Shown piece after piece: positions 18,789 to 26,750 of a stretch of 64,000 bases of DNA. The stretch is from Duganella aceris (GTDB lineage Bacteria; Pseudomonadota; Gammaproteobacteria; Burkholderiales; Burkholderiaceae_D). The position numbers were made by a program, and so were the translations under genes. The DNA lies in NCBI RefSeq assembly GCF_011090165.1, contig NZ_JAADJT010000012.1, positions 1 through 64,000 on the forward strand. Direction: 5' to 3'. The notes beneath the pieces were generated by a model that searched no databases, was not told where the DNA came from, and was given only the letters and a program-made list of their open reading frames with translations. Each line of letters starts with the position of its first letter. The stretch's first letter is position 1.

Positions 18789-19781
18789 ATGCTGCTCATA
18801 CAATTCAAAGACGAACAAGGCGCGCGCCAGGTCGGCGTGCTGGAACAGAACACCATCCGCATCATCGAAGGCTACGCCAGCACCTACGCGCTGGCGCAGG
18901 ACGCGATCCGCAAATCGGTCGGCCTTGCCGATCTGGCCGACAAATCGGTCGGTTCCGCCACCGCATCGTTCGACGCGGTCGCCGCGGCCGGCCGCCTGCT
19001 GCCGCCGCTGGACCACAGCGACGACGCCCACACCTACGTCACCGGCACCGGCCTGACCCACCTGGGCAGCGCCGACACCCGCGACTCCATGCACAAGAAA
19101 ATCGGCGGCGACGTCGAAGCGCTGAGCGACTCCATGAAGATGTTCCGCCTGGGCGTCGAAGGCGGCAAGCCCGCCGCAGGCGAAGTGGGTGTGCAGCCGG
19201 AGTGGTTCTACAAGGGCGACGGCTCGATCGTCGCCGCCAGCGGCCAGGACTTGAGCATGCCCGACTTCTCGCTGGACGGCGGCGAAGAACCCGAAGTGGC
19301 CGGCCTGTACGTGATCGGCGACGATGGCCAGCCATACCGCGTCGGCTACGCCATCGGCAACGAGTTCTCCGACCACGTCACCGAACGTAAAAACTATCTG
19401 TACCTCGCCCATTCCAAGCTGCGCGCCTGCGGCGTCGGCCCGGCGCTGCTGGTCGGCGAAGCGCCTGCGCACATCCAGGGCACCTCGCGCATCTACGGCA
19501 CCGACGGCAAGGTGCGCTGGGAAAAGGCGTTCTTCAGCGGCGAGCAGAATATGTCCCACACCATCGCCAACCTGGAGCACCACCACTTCAAGTACCCGCT
19601 GTTCAAGCGTCCGGGCGACGTGCACATTCACTTCTTCGGCACCGCGACCCTGAGCGTGGCCGACAACATCGTGGTGCAGCCCGGCGAGATCTTCGAAATC
19701 GACGCGCCGCAATTCGGCCCGGCGCTGCGCAACAAGCTGTCCGTGTACAAAACCGACACCGCGAAAGTGACCACCTTATGA
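18789..19781 (+). CDS. AraD1/GguC-type FAH-family protein, probable 2-keto-3-deoxy-L-arabinonate dehydratase
   Basis: Protein of 330 residues in the fumarylacetoacetate-hydrolase superfamily, AraD1/GguC branch. A variable N-terminal part is followed by the metal-binding core region (GNEFSDHVTERKNYLYLAHS). It probably dehydrates 2-keto-3-deoxy-L-arabinonate to 2-oxoglutarate semialdehyde, replacing the DHDPS-type enzyme used in other bacteria. Its position between the arabinonate dehydratase (14-base gap) and the semialdehyde dehydrogenase (ATGA overlap) supports this. The role is known from family context rather than from a residue visible here. Confidence 0.78.
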   Translation: MLLIQFKDEQGARQVGVLEQNTIRIIEGYASTYALAQDAIRKSVGLADLADKSVGSATASFDAVAAAGRLLPPLDHSDDAHTYVTGTGLTHLGSADTRDSMHKKIGGDVEALSDSMKMFRLGVEGGKPAAGEVGVQPEWFYKGDGSIVAASGQDLSMPDFSLDGGEEPEVAGLYVIGDDGQPYRVGYAIGNEFSDHVTERKNYLYLAHSKLRACGVGPALLVGEAPAHIQGTSRIYGTDGKVRWEKAFFSGEQNMSHTIANLEHHHFKYPLFKRPGDVHIHFFGTATLSVADNIVVQPGEIFEIDAPQFGPALRNKLSVYKTDTAKVTTL

Positions 19782-21352
19782 TCATCACCGGCGATGCGCT
19801 GATCGGCGGCCAGTCCGTCAAGGGAACCGGCGCCGCGATCCGCGCCTACAATCCGACGCGGCAAGAGCTGATGGAGCCGGAGTTCTTCACCGTCGATTTC
19901 GCGCAGATCGACCAGGCTTGCCGCCTGGCCGACGAAGCCTTCGACACCTTCCGCGCGCTGAGCGACGAGAAGCGCGCGGTGTTCCTGGAGACCATCGCCG
20001 AGCAGATCATGGCGCTGGGCGACCTGCTGGTCGAACGCGTGATGGCCGAATCCGGCCTGCCGCGTCCACGCATCGAAGGAGAGCGCGGCCGCACCGTCGG
20101 CCAGCTCAAACTGTTTGCCAACCTGCTGCGCGAAGGCTCGTGGAACGACGTGCGCATCGACAAAGCGCTGCCTGATCGGACGCCGCCGCGTCCCGACCTG
20201 CGGCTGCGCATGATCGGCCTCGGACCCGTGGCTGTTTTCGCCGCCAGCAACTTCCCGTTGGCTTTTTCCGTCGCCGGCGGCGATACCGCGTCGGCGCTGG
20301 CCGCCGGTTGCCCGGTGGTGTTGAAGGCGCATCCGTCCCATCCCGGCACCTCGGAGCTGGTCGGCCGCGCCATCGTCAAGGCGCTCGAGCTCTGCGGCCT
20401 GCCGGCCGGCGTGTTCGCGCTGATTAACGGCAGCGGCAACGCCATCGGCCAGGAGCTGGTGCGTCATCCGGCCATCAAGGCGGTCGGCTTCACCGGTTCG
20501 CGATTCGGCGGCCTGGCGCTGATGGCGGTCGCTGCGGCGCGTCCGGAGCCGATTCCGGTGTATGCCGAAATGAGTTCGATCAATCCGCTTTTCCTGATGC
20601 AGCATGCGTTGGCCGCGCGCGCCGAGGAAATCGCCGCCGGTTTCGCCGGCTCGCTGGTGATGGGCGTGGGGCAGTTGTGCACCAACCCTGGCCTGGTGGT
20701 CGGCTTGGCCGGACCGGAGCTGGACCGCTTCGCCAACGCCGCCGCGCAAGCGCTGGCCGGTGGCGCGGCTTGCGCCATGCTGTCGCCGGGGATCGCCGGC
20801 AATTTCAAGCGCGGCATCACGCAACTGTCCGAACATGCCGACGTCAAGACGCTGGCCCTGGCGCCGCAGGCGGAAGGCAAGGGCGCTCCGGCGCTGTTCG
20901 TCACCAGCGGCGCGGCCTTCCTGGCGCAGCACGCCCTGTCGGAAGAGATTTTCGGACCGGCGTCGCTGGTCGTCGCCTGTAAGGACATGGCGGAGATGCG
21001 CCGGATCGCGGCCGGCATGGAAGGCCAGCTGACCGCCACGCTGCAAGTGGACGACGCGGATCTGGAGGCGGCGCGCGAGCTGCTGCCGGTGCTGGAGCGT
21101 AAAGTCGGCCGCATCCTGGCCAACGGCTTCCCGACCGGTGTGGAAGTGGCCAGCGCGATGGTGCACGGCGGACCGTTCCCGTCGACCTCCGACGGCCGCA
21201 GCACTTCGGTGGGCACTGGCGCGATCACGCGCTTCCTGCGTCCGGTGTCGTACCAGAACCTGCCGCAAGCCTTGCTGCCCGAGGTATTGCGCGATAACGG
21301 TACGGCCACCTGGCTGCGCCGCGAAGGCGAGTTGACGCGCAACGGACAATAA
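19778..21352 (+). CDS. 2,5-dioxovalerate (2-oxoglutarate semialdehyde) dehydrogenase
   Basis: Aldehyde dehydrogenase of 524 residues, NADP-type KGSADH group. The nucleophile is C301 (GQLCTNPG), the general base E264 (YAEMSS) and the oxyanion Asn N158 (AASNFP). It oxidises 2-oxoglutarate semialdehyde to 2-oxoglutarate, the end of the oxidative pentose route, which then enters the TCA cycle. The start codon overlaps the AraD1 stop as ATGA, so translation is coupled. Length and motif order are normal. Confidence 0.9.
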   Translation: MIITGDALIGGQSVKGTGAAIRAYNPTRQELMEPEFFTVDFAQIDQACRLADEAFDTFRALSDEKRAVFLETIAEQIMALGDLLVERVMAESGLPRPRIEGERGRTVGQLKLFANLLREGSWNDVRIDKALPDRTPPRPDLRLRMIGLGPVAVFAASNFPLAFSVAGGDTASALAAGCPVVLKAHPSHPGTSELVGRAIVKALELCGLPAGVFALINGSGNAIGQELVRHPAIKAVGFTGSRFGGLALMAVAAARPEPIPVYAEMSSINPLFLMQHALAARAEEIAAGFAGSLVMGVGQLCTNPGLVVGLAGPELDRFANAAAQALAGGAACAMLSPGIAGNFKRGITQLSEHADVKTLALAPQAEGKGAPALFVTSGAAFLAQHALSEEIFGPASLVVACKDMAEMRRIAAGMEGQLTATLQVDDADLEAARELLPVLERKVGRILANGFPTGVEVASAMVHGGPFPSTSDGRSTSVGTGAITRFLRPVSYQNLPQALLPEVLRDNGTATWLRREGELTRNGQ

Positions 21353-21362
21353 TGGAGATCGC

Positions 21363-22130
21363 ATGACTCAACTGGCCAAGTTCGGCAGTTTACGCGGCAA
21401 GCGCGTATTCATCACCGGCGGCGGCACCGGCATCGGCGAGGCGATGGTGATCTCCTTCGCCGAGCAGGGCGCGCAGGTCGCCTTCGTCGACATCGCGCAG
21501 GAAGCCAGCCTGGCGCTGATCCGCCGCGTCAAGGAAGCCGGCTATCCCGAGCCGCTGTTCCGCCAGTGCGACATCACCGACATCCCCGCTTTGCAGGCGA
21601 CGATGGCCGAGCTGTCGGGCGCCGTCGGCGACTTCGACATCCTGGTCAACAACGCCGCCAACGACCAGCGCCACGACACCGCCGAAGTCACCGTCGATTA
21701 CTGGAACGAGCGTATCGCCATCAACCAGCGCCCGATGTTCTTCACCTGCCAGGCGGTCCTGCAAGGCATGAAGAGCAAGGGCGCCGGCTCGATCATCAAC
21801 GTCGGCTCGATCTCCTGGCACGTCAAGAACGCCGGGTATCCGGTGTACGCCACGTCGAAGGCGGCGGTGCACGGCCTGACGCGCGGCCTGGCGCGCGAGT
21901 TCGGCGCCCACGGCATCCGCGTCAACACGGTCACGCCGGGCTGGGTCATGACCCAGCGCCAGATCGACCTGTGGCTGGACGATGCGGGGGAGCAGGACAT
22001 CAAGCGCAATCAGTGCATGCCGACCAAGCTGATGCCGCAGCATGTCGCGTCGATGGTGCTGTTCCTGGCCGCCGACGACGGCGCCATGTGCACCGCGCAG
22101 GAATTTATCGTAGACGCCGGCTGGGTATAA
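21363..22130 (+). CDS. SDR-family sugar dehydrogenase, probable L-arabinose 1-dehydrogenase
   Basis: Protein of 255 residues. It has the TGGGTGIG cofactor loop at 18-25, D43 after the second strand (favouring NAD), NNAA at about 96-99, and catalytic Ser near 149-151 with Y162 and K166. It ends with the typical QEFIVDAGWV. It should oxidise L-arabinose to L-arabinono-lactone, the first step of the pathway encoded by the three genes upstream. Related SDRs act on D-xylose or D-galactose, so substrate choice rests on context. It starts 10 bases after the dehydrogenase stop with GGAG upstream. Confidence 0.8.
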   Translation: MTQLAKFGSLRGKRVFITGGGTGIGEAMVISFAEQGAQVAFVDIAQEASLALIRRVKEAGYPEPLFRQCDITDIPALQATMAELSGAVGDFDILVNNAANDQRHDTAEVTVDYWNERIAINQRPMFFTCQAVLQGMKSKGAGSIINVGSISWHVKNAGYPVYATSKAAVHGLTRGLAREFGAHGIRVNTVTPGWVMTQRQIDLWLDDAGEQDIKRNQCMPTKLMPQHVASMVLFLAADDGAMCTAQEFIVDAGWV

Positions 22131-22212
22131 AGCCGGCAGCAGCACCGTTCGCCCCCGGAGACAACGCCCAGCATGAGGCGTCGGGGTTATCACCCTAAAA
22201 AATGGTAGAACA

Positions 22213-24153
22213 ATGGTGAAGACATTCGTATCCGCTGCGGTGGCCGCCGCCGCAGGCATCGCAAGCGCCGCCACCGCGCAATCGCTGCCAGCGCTGGCGA
22301 GCCCCGACAATCATATTCGCGTCACGCTGAACGCCGCCGACGGCGCGTTGACGTACACGATCGCGCGCGACGGCAAGCCGGTACTGCTGGCCTCCGACCT
22401 GGGCCTGCAACTGGCCGGCGCGGATCTCGCCTCCGGATTGACGGTCGTGGCCAGCGCCAGGCCCCGGCCGATCGCCGACGACTACCAGATGGCCGTCGGC
22501 AAAAAGCGCGACATCAGCTACCGCGCCAACGAACAGACCTTTTCGGTGCAAAACGCCAGGCAGCAGAAGATGGACATCGTCTTCCGCGTGTCGAACGATG
22601 GCGTGGCGTTCCGCTACATCGTCGCCGAGCCCTCGCTGCCGCTGAAAAAGCTGGTCGGCGAGCGCACCAGCTTCGCGCTGCCCACCGCCGCCAAGGCCTG
22701 GCTGCAGCCGATGTCGGTCGCCCAGACCGGCTGGAGCAACACCAATCCATCGTATGAAGAGCACTACCAGATGGAGATCCCGGTCGGCACCAGGTCGCCG
22801 ACGCAAGCCGGCTGGGTGTTCCCGGCCTTGTTCCGCACCGGCGCCGGCACGAGCGCTACCTGGCTGGCGATCTCGGAAGCCAGCATGGACGGCAGCTACC
22901 AGGCCTCGCGCCTGGCGGCCGATTCCACCGGCGGCAAATACAGCATCGGCACGCCGATGGCGGCGGAGGTCTACACCAACGGCGGCCTGCTGGCCGAAGT
23001 GGAAGGCACGCTGACCACCCCTTGGCGCCTGATCGCGCTGGGATCGCTGGCCACCGTCACCAATTCCACGCTGGGCACCGACCTGGCCGCGCCGGCCATC
23101 GCCTTCGACAAGCAACTGATCAAACCCGGCCACGCCTCGTGGAGCTGGGCGATCCTGAAGGACGACGGCACCGTCTACGAGGTGCAGAAGCAGTTCATCG
23201 ACTACGCCGCCGACATGCACTGGGACTACACGCTGATCGACGCCGACTGGGACCGCAAGATCGGCTACGACAGGGTCAAGGAGCTTGCCACCTACGCCGC
23301 AGGCAAAGGCGTCGGCATCCTGGTCTGGTACAACTCGTCCGGGCCATGGAACAAGACCGAGTATTCGCCGAAAAGCCAGCTGCTGACGCATGAACAACGC
23401 GTCAAGGAATTCAAGCGCCTGCGCGAGATCGGCGTCAAGGGCGTCAAGATCGACTTCTTCGCCGGCGACGGCCAGTCGATGATCGCCTATTACGTCGCGA
23501 TCCTGCGCGACGCGGCGGACGCCGGCCTGCTGGTCAACTTCCACGGCGCCACGCTGCCGCGCGGCTGGAGCCGCACCTTCCCCAACCTGATGACGGTGGA
23601 AGCGGTGAAGGGCTTCGAGTTCACCACCTTCGAGCAGGCCGACCAGGACAAGATGCCGTCGCACGCCGCCATGCTGCCGTTCGCGCGCAACCTGTTCGAT
23701 CCGATGGACTTCACGCCGATGGTATTTGGCGACATCCCCAACATCAAGCGCGCCAGCCGCAACGGCTTCGAGCTGGCGACGTCGGTGCTGTACCTGTCCG
23801 GCATCCAGCACTTCGCCGAGACGCCGGCCGGCATGGCCACCGTGCCGGACTACGTGAAGAACTTCCTGCGCGAGCTGCCGCGCAGCTGGGACGACAGCCG
23901 CCTGGTGGACGGCTATCCCGGCAAGTACGCCGTGATCGCGCGCCGCGCCGGCGACACCTGGTACATCGCCGGCATCAACGCCACCGACGCGGATAAAGCG
24001 CTGACGCTGGACCTGTCCTTCGTCGGCGGCAAGCAGGGCGTCATCATCGAAGACGGCGCCGGACAGCGCGAGTTCAGCCAGCGCGGCATCGCCGCAGGTA
24101 AAAAAGTAGCAGTGACGATGAAGCCGCACGGCGGCTTCGTAATAAAACAATAA
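22213..24153 (+). CDS. Exported GH97 glycoside hydrolase
   Basis: Protein of 646 residues with a signal peptide (about 1-22). An N-terminal beta-sandwich is followed by a TIM barrel. The KIDFF motif (D414, nucleophile) and TVEAVKG (E463, acid/base) mark the retaining GH97 group, which comprises alpha-galactosidases and beta-L-arabinopyranosidases rather than the inverting alpha-glucosidases. In this locus removal of terminal galactose or arabinopyranose from pectic arabinan or arabinogalactan side chains is likely. It acts in the periplasm or at the surface. An 82-base gap before it contains no clear promoter. Confidence 0.85.
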   Translation: MVKTFVSAAVAAAAGIASAATAQSLPALASPDNHIRVTLNAADGALTYTIARDGKPVLLASDLGLQLAGADLASGLTVVASARPRPIADDYQMAVGKKRDISYRANEQTFSVQNARQQKMDIVFRVSNDGVAFRYIVAEPSLPLKKLVGERTSFALPTAAKAWLQPMSVAQTGWSNTNPSYEEHYQMEIPVGTRSPTQAGWVFPALFRTGAGTSATWLAISEASMDGSYQASRLAADSTGGKYSIGTPMAAEVYTNGGLLAEVEGTLTTPWRLIALGSLATVTNSTLGTDLAAPAIAFDKQLIKPGHASWSWAILKDDGTVYEVQKQFIDYAADMHWDYTLIDADWDRKIGYDRVKELATYAAGKGVGILVWYNSSGPWNKTEYSPKSQLLTHEQRVKEFKRLREIGVKGVKIDFFAGDGQSMIAYYVAILRDAADAGLLVNFHGATLPRGWSRTFPNLMTVEAVKGFEFTTFEQADQDKMPSHAAMLPFARNLFDPMDFTPMVFGDIPNIKRASRNGFELATSVLYLSGIQHFAETPAGMATVPDYVKNFLRELPRSWDDSRLVDGYPGKYAVIARRAGDTWYIAGINATDADKALTLDLSFVGGKQGVIIEDGAGQREFSQRGIAAGKKVAVTMKPHGGFVIKQ

Positions 24154-24166
24154 ATCAGGAGATAAA

Positions 24167-25717
24167 ATGAATCACATCAAACGTGGCGTGCTCGCTCTGT
24201 GCCTGCTGGCTTCCGGCGGCGCCTTCGCCGCCGACGCAGTCAGCCTGACCATCGACACCGCCAAGCCGGGCGCCGTCATCAACAAGGATATCTACGGCCA
24301 GTTCGCCGAGCACCTCGGCACCGGCATCTATGAAGGTATCTGGGTCGGACCGAAGTCGAAGATCCCGAACACCAAGGGCTGGCGCAACGACGTGGTCGGC
24401 GCGCTGAAGGCGATGCACGTGCCGCTGGTGCGCTGGCCGGGCGGCTGCTTCGCCGATGAATACCACTGGAAGGACGGCATCGGCGCGCGCGAGAAGCGTG
24501 CGGTCAAGGTCAACACCAACTGGGGCGGCGTGGAGGAGTCCAACGCCGTCGGCACCCACGAGTTCTTCGACCTGGTCGAGATCCTGGGCGCGGACGCCTA
24601 CGTCAACGGCAATCTCGGTACCGGTAACGCGCAGGAGATGTCGGAATGGATCGAGTACATGACGTCCGACAGCAAATCCACGCTCGCCAACCTGCGCCGC
24701 AAGAATGGCCGCGACAAGCCGTTCAAGGTGGCGTACTTCGCCGTCGGCAATGAGGCGTGGGGCTGCGGCGGCAATATGTCGCCGGACTACTACGCTGACC
24801 TGTACCGCAACACCGAGACCTTCCTGCGCGCACCGAAGCAGTACCGTCCGAAGATGCTGGCCAGCGGCGGCAACGACAACGACACCACGTGGACCGAGAC
24901 CCTGAGCCGCCGCCTGAAGGACAAGACGGCCGGCATCAGCTTCCACTACTACACCATCCCGACCGACAAATGGGAAGGCAAGGGCGCGGCCACCGGCTTC
25001 AAGGAAAACGAGTGGTTCTCCACGCTGTCCAACACGCTGCGCATGGACGATCACATCGCCCGCAACGTCGCGGTGCTGGACAAGAACGATCCGGAGAAGA
25101 AGATCGGCTTCATGGTCGATGAATGGGGCACCTGGTACGACGTGGAGAAGGGCACCAACGCCGGCTTCCTGTTCCAGCAGAACACCTTGCGCGATGCGGT
25201 GGTGGCGGCGCTCAACTTCAACATCTTCCACGCCCACGCCGACCGGGTTCGCATGACCAATATCGCGCAGATGGTCAACGTGCTGCAATCGATGATCATC
25301 ACCGACAAGGACAAGATGGTGCTGACGCCGACCTATCACGCCTACGAGATGTATGTACCGTTCCAGGGCGCGACCTCGCTGCCGCTGACCTTGCAGAACA
25401 ATCCGAAGTACACGTTGGACGGCAAGAGCATTCCGGAGATTAGCGCTTCGGCGGCGCGCGGCGCGGACGGCAAGCTGTATCTGGCGCTGGTCAACACCAA
25501 TCCGGGCCAGGCGGCCGATGTGGCGCTGAATATTCCCGGCCAGACGATCAAGGCGGTCAAGGGCCGGGTGCTGACCGCCGAGGCGATGGACGCGCATAAT
25601 TCGTTCACGACGCCGCAAGCGATCAAGCCGGCGCCGTTCAGCGCCGCCGCCGGTGCGGATGGCAAACTGACCGTCAAGGTTCCGGCCAAGGCCGTGATCG
25701 TGGTCGCGGTTGAGTAA
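24167..25717 (+). CDS. Exported GH51 alpha-L-arabinofuranosidase
   Basis: Protein of 516 residues. A signal peptide (about 1-22, ending GAFAADA) precedes a TIM barrel and a C-terminal beta-sandwich. Acid/base E196 (VGNEAWGCG) and nucleophile E319 (MVDEWGTW) are both present. It releases L-arabinose from alpha-1,2, 1,3 or 1,5-linked side chains. Many GH51 enzymes are cytoplasmic; the clear signal peptide here places this one in the periplasm, matching use of an ABC importer for free arabinose. It sits 13 bases after GH97. Confidence 0.92.
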   Translation: MNHIKRGVLALCLLASGGAFAADAVSLTIDTAKPGAVINKDIYGQFAEHLGTGIYEGIWVGPKSKIPNTKGWRNDVVGALKAMHVPLVRWPGGCFADEYHWKDGIGAREKRAVKVNTNWGGVEESNAVGTHEFFDLVEILGADAYVNGNLGTGNAQEMSEWIEYMTSDSKSTLANLRRKNGRDKPFKVAYFAVGNEAWGCGGNMSPDYYADLYRNTETFLRAPKQYRPKMLASGGNDNDTTWTETLSRRLKDKTAGISFHYYTIPTDKWEGKGAATGFKENEWFSTLSNTLRMDDHIARNVAVLDKNDPEKKIGFMVDEWGTWYDVEKGTNAGFLFQQNTLRDAVVAALNFNIFHAHADRVRMTNIAQMVNVLQSMIITDKDKMVLTPTYHAYEMYVPFQGATSLPLTLQNNPKYTLDGKSIPEISASAARGADGKLYLALVNTNPGQAADVALNIPGQTIKAVKGRVLTAEAMDAHNSFTTPQAIKPAPFSAAAGADGKLTVKVPAKAVIVVAVE

Positions 25718-25727
25718 AGAGGCCGGC

Positions 25728-26750
25728 ATGAAGTCTGTCTTATCGACGCTGGTGTTCGCGCTGGGCATGGCGGGCCTTTCGGCCTGCGACGCCAAGGAGG
25801 TCAGCGTGCACGATCCGGTGATGGCGAAGGAGGGCGATACCTATTACGTGTTCAGCACGGGGCCGGGTATCACCTTCTATAGCTCGACCAATATGCGGGA
25901 TTGGACGCCGGAAGGGCGGGTCTTCAAGGGGCAGCCGGCTTGGGCAAAGAAGGCTGCGCCGACGTTCGACGATCATATCTGGGCACCGGATGTGCATTTC
26001 CATAACGGAAAATACTATTTATATTATTCCGTTTCCGGCTTCGGCAAGAACACATCGGGCATCGGCGTGACCGTCAACAAGACGCTGAATCCGCGTTCGC
26101 CGGACTATCGTTGGGAGGACCAGGGCATGGTGTTGCAGTCGGTGCCCTTGCGCGACGACTGGAATGCGATCGATCCAAACGTCATCGAGGATGGCAAGGG
26201 CAATGCCTGGATGTCTTTCGGATCCTTCTGGAGCGGGCTGAAACTGGTCAAGCTGAATGCGCAGCTGACCGGTTTGGCCGAGCCGCAGGAGTGGCACGCC
26301 ATCGCCAGCCGTTCGCGCGGCAAGTCGGTCGCCACTGCCGAGGCGGGGGTGGACGAGATCGAGGCGCCGTTCATTTTCAGGAAGGGTGATTACTATTACC
26401 TGTTCGCGTCCTTCGGCTTGTGTTGCAGGAAGGGCGACAGCACTTATCATCTGGTGGTCGGCCGGTCGCGGGAGGTCACCGGGCCTTATGTGGACAAGGA
26501 GGGTGTCGACATGCTGAAGGGCGGCGGCTCGCTGCTGATCGCCGGCGACAAGGACTGGAAAGGCCTTGGCCACAACAGCGCCTACACCATGGACGGCAAG
26601 GATTACCTGGTGCTGCACGCGTACGAAACCGCCGATAACTATCTGCAGAAGCTCAAGATCATGGAAATGAAGTGGGACGCCAGCGGCTGGCCGACAGTCG
26701 ATCAGGCGGATTTGAACAAATACCGCAGCAATCAGCTGCCGGCTAGATAA
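25728..26750 (+). CDS. GH43 arabinan endo-1,5-alpha-L-arabinanase-like lipoprotein
   Basis: Protein of 340 residues. A lipobox LSAC places the lipidated Cys at residue 20, so it is probably anchored in the outer membrane. A five-bladed GH43 domain follows, with D29 (HDPV), D149 (AIDPN) and E212 (IEAPF). The closest textbook match is endo-arabinanase, which cuts the alpha-1,5 backbone into oligomers for the receptor and periplasmic enzymes. The ATG at 25728 with AGAGG upstream is chosen over 25710. The stop overlaps the next ATG (TAATG). Confidence 0.87.
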   Translation: MKSVLSTLVFALGMAGLSACDAKEVSVHDPVMAKEGDTYYVFSTGPGITFYSSTNMRDWTPEGRVFKGQPAWAKKAAPTFDDHIWAPDVHFHNGKYYLYYSVSGFGKNTSGIGVTVNKTLNPRSPDYRWEDQGMVLQSVPLRDDWNAIDPNVIEDGKGNAWMSFGSFWSGLKLVKLNAQLTGLAEPQEWHAIASRSRGKSVATAEAGVDEIEAPFIFRKGDYYYLFASFGLCCRKGDSTYHLVVGRSREVTGPYVDKEGVDMLKGGGSLLIAGDKDWKGLGHNSAYTMDGKDYLVLHAYETADNYLQKLKIMEMKWDASGWPTVDQADLNKYRSNQLPAR

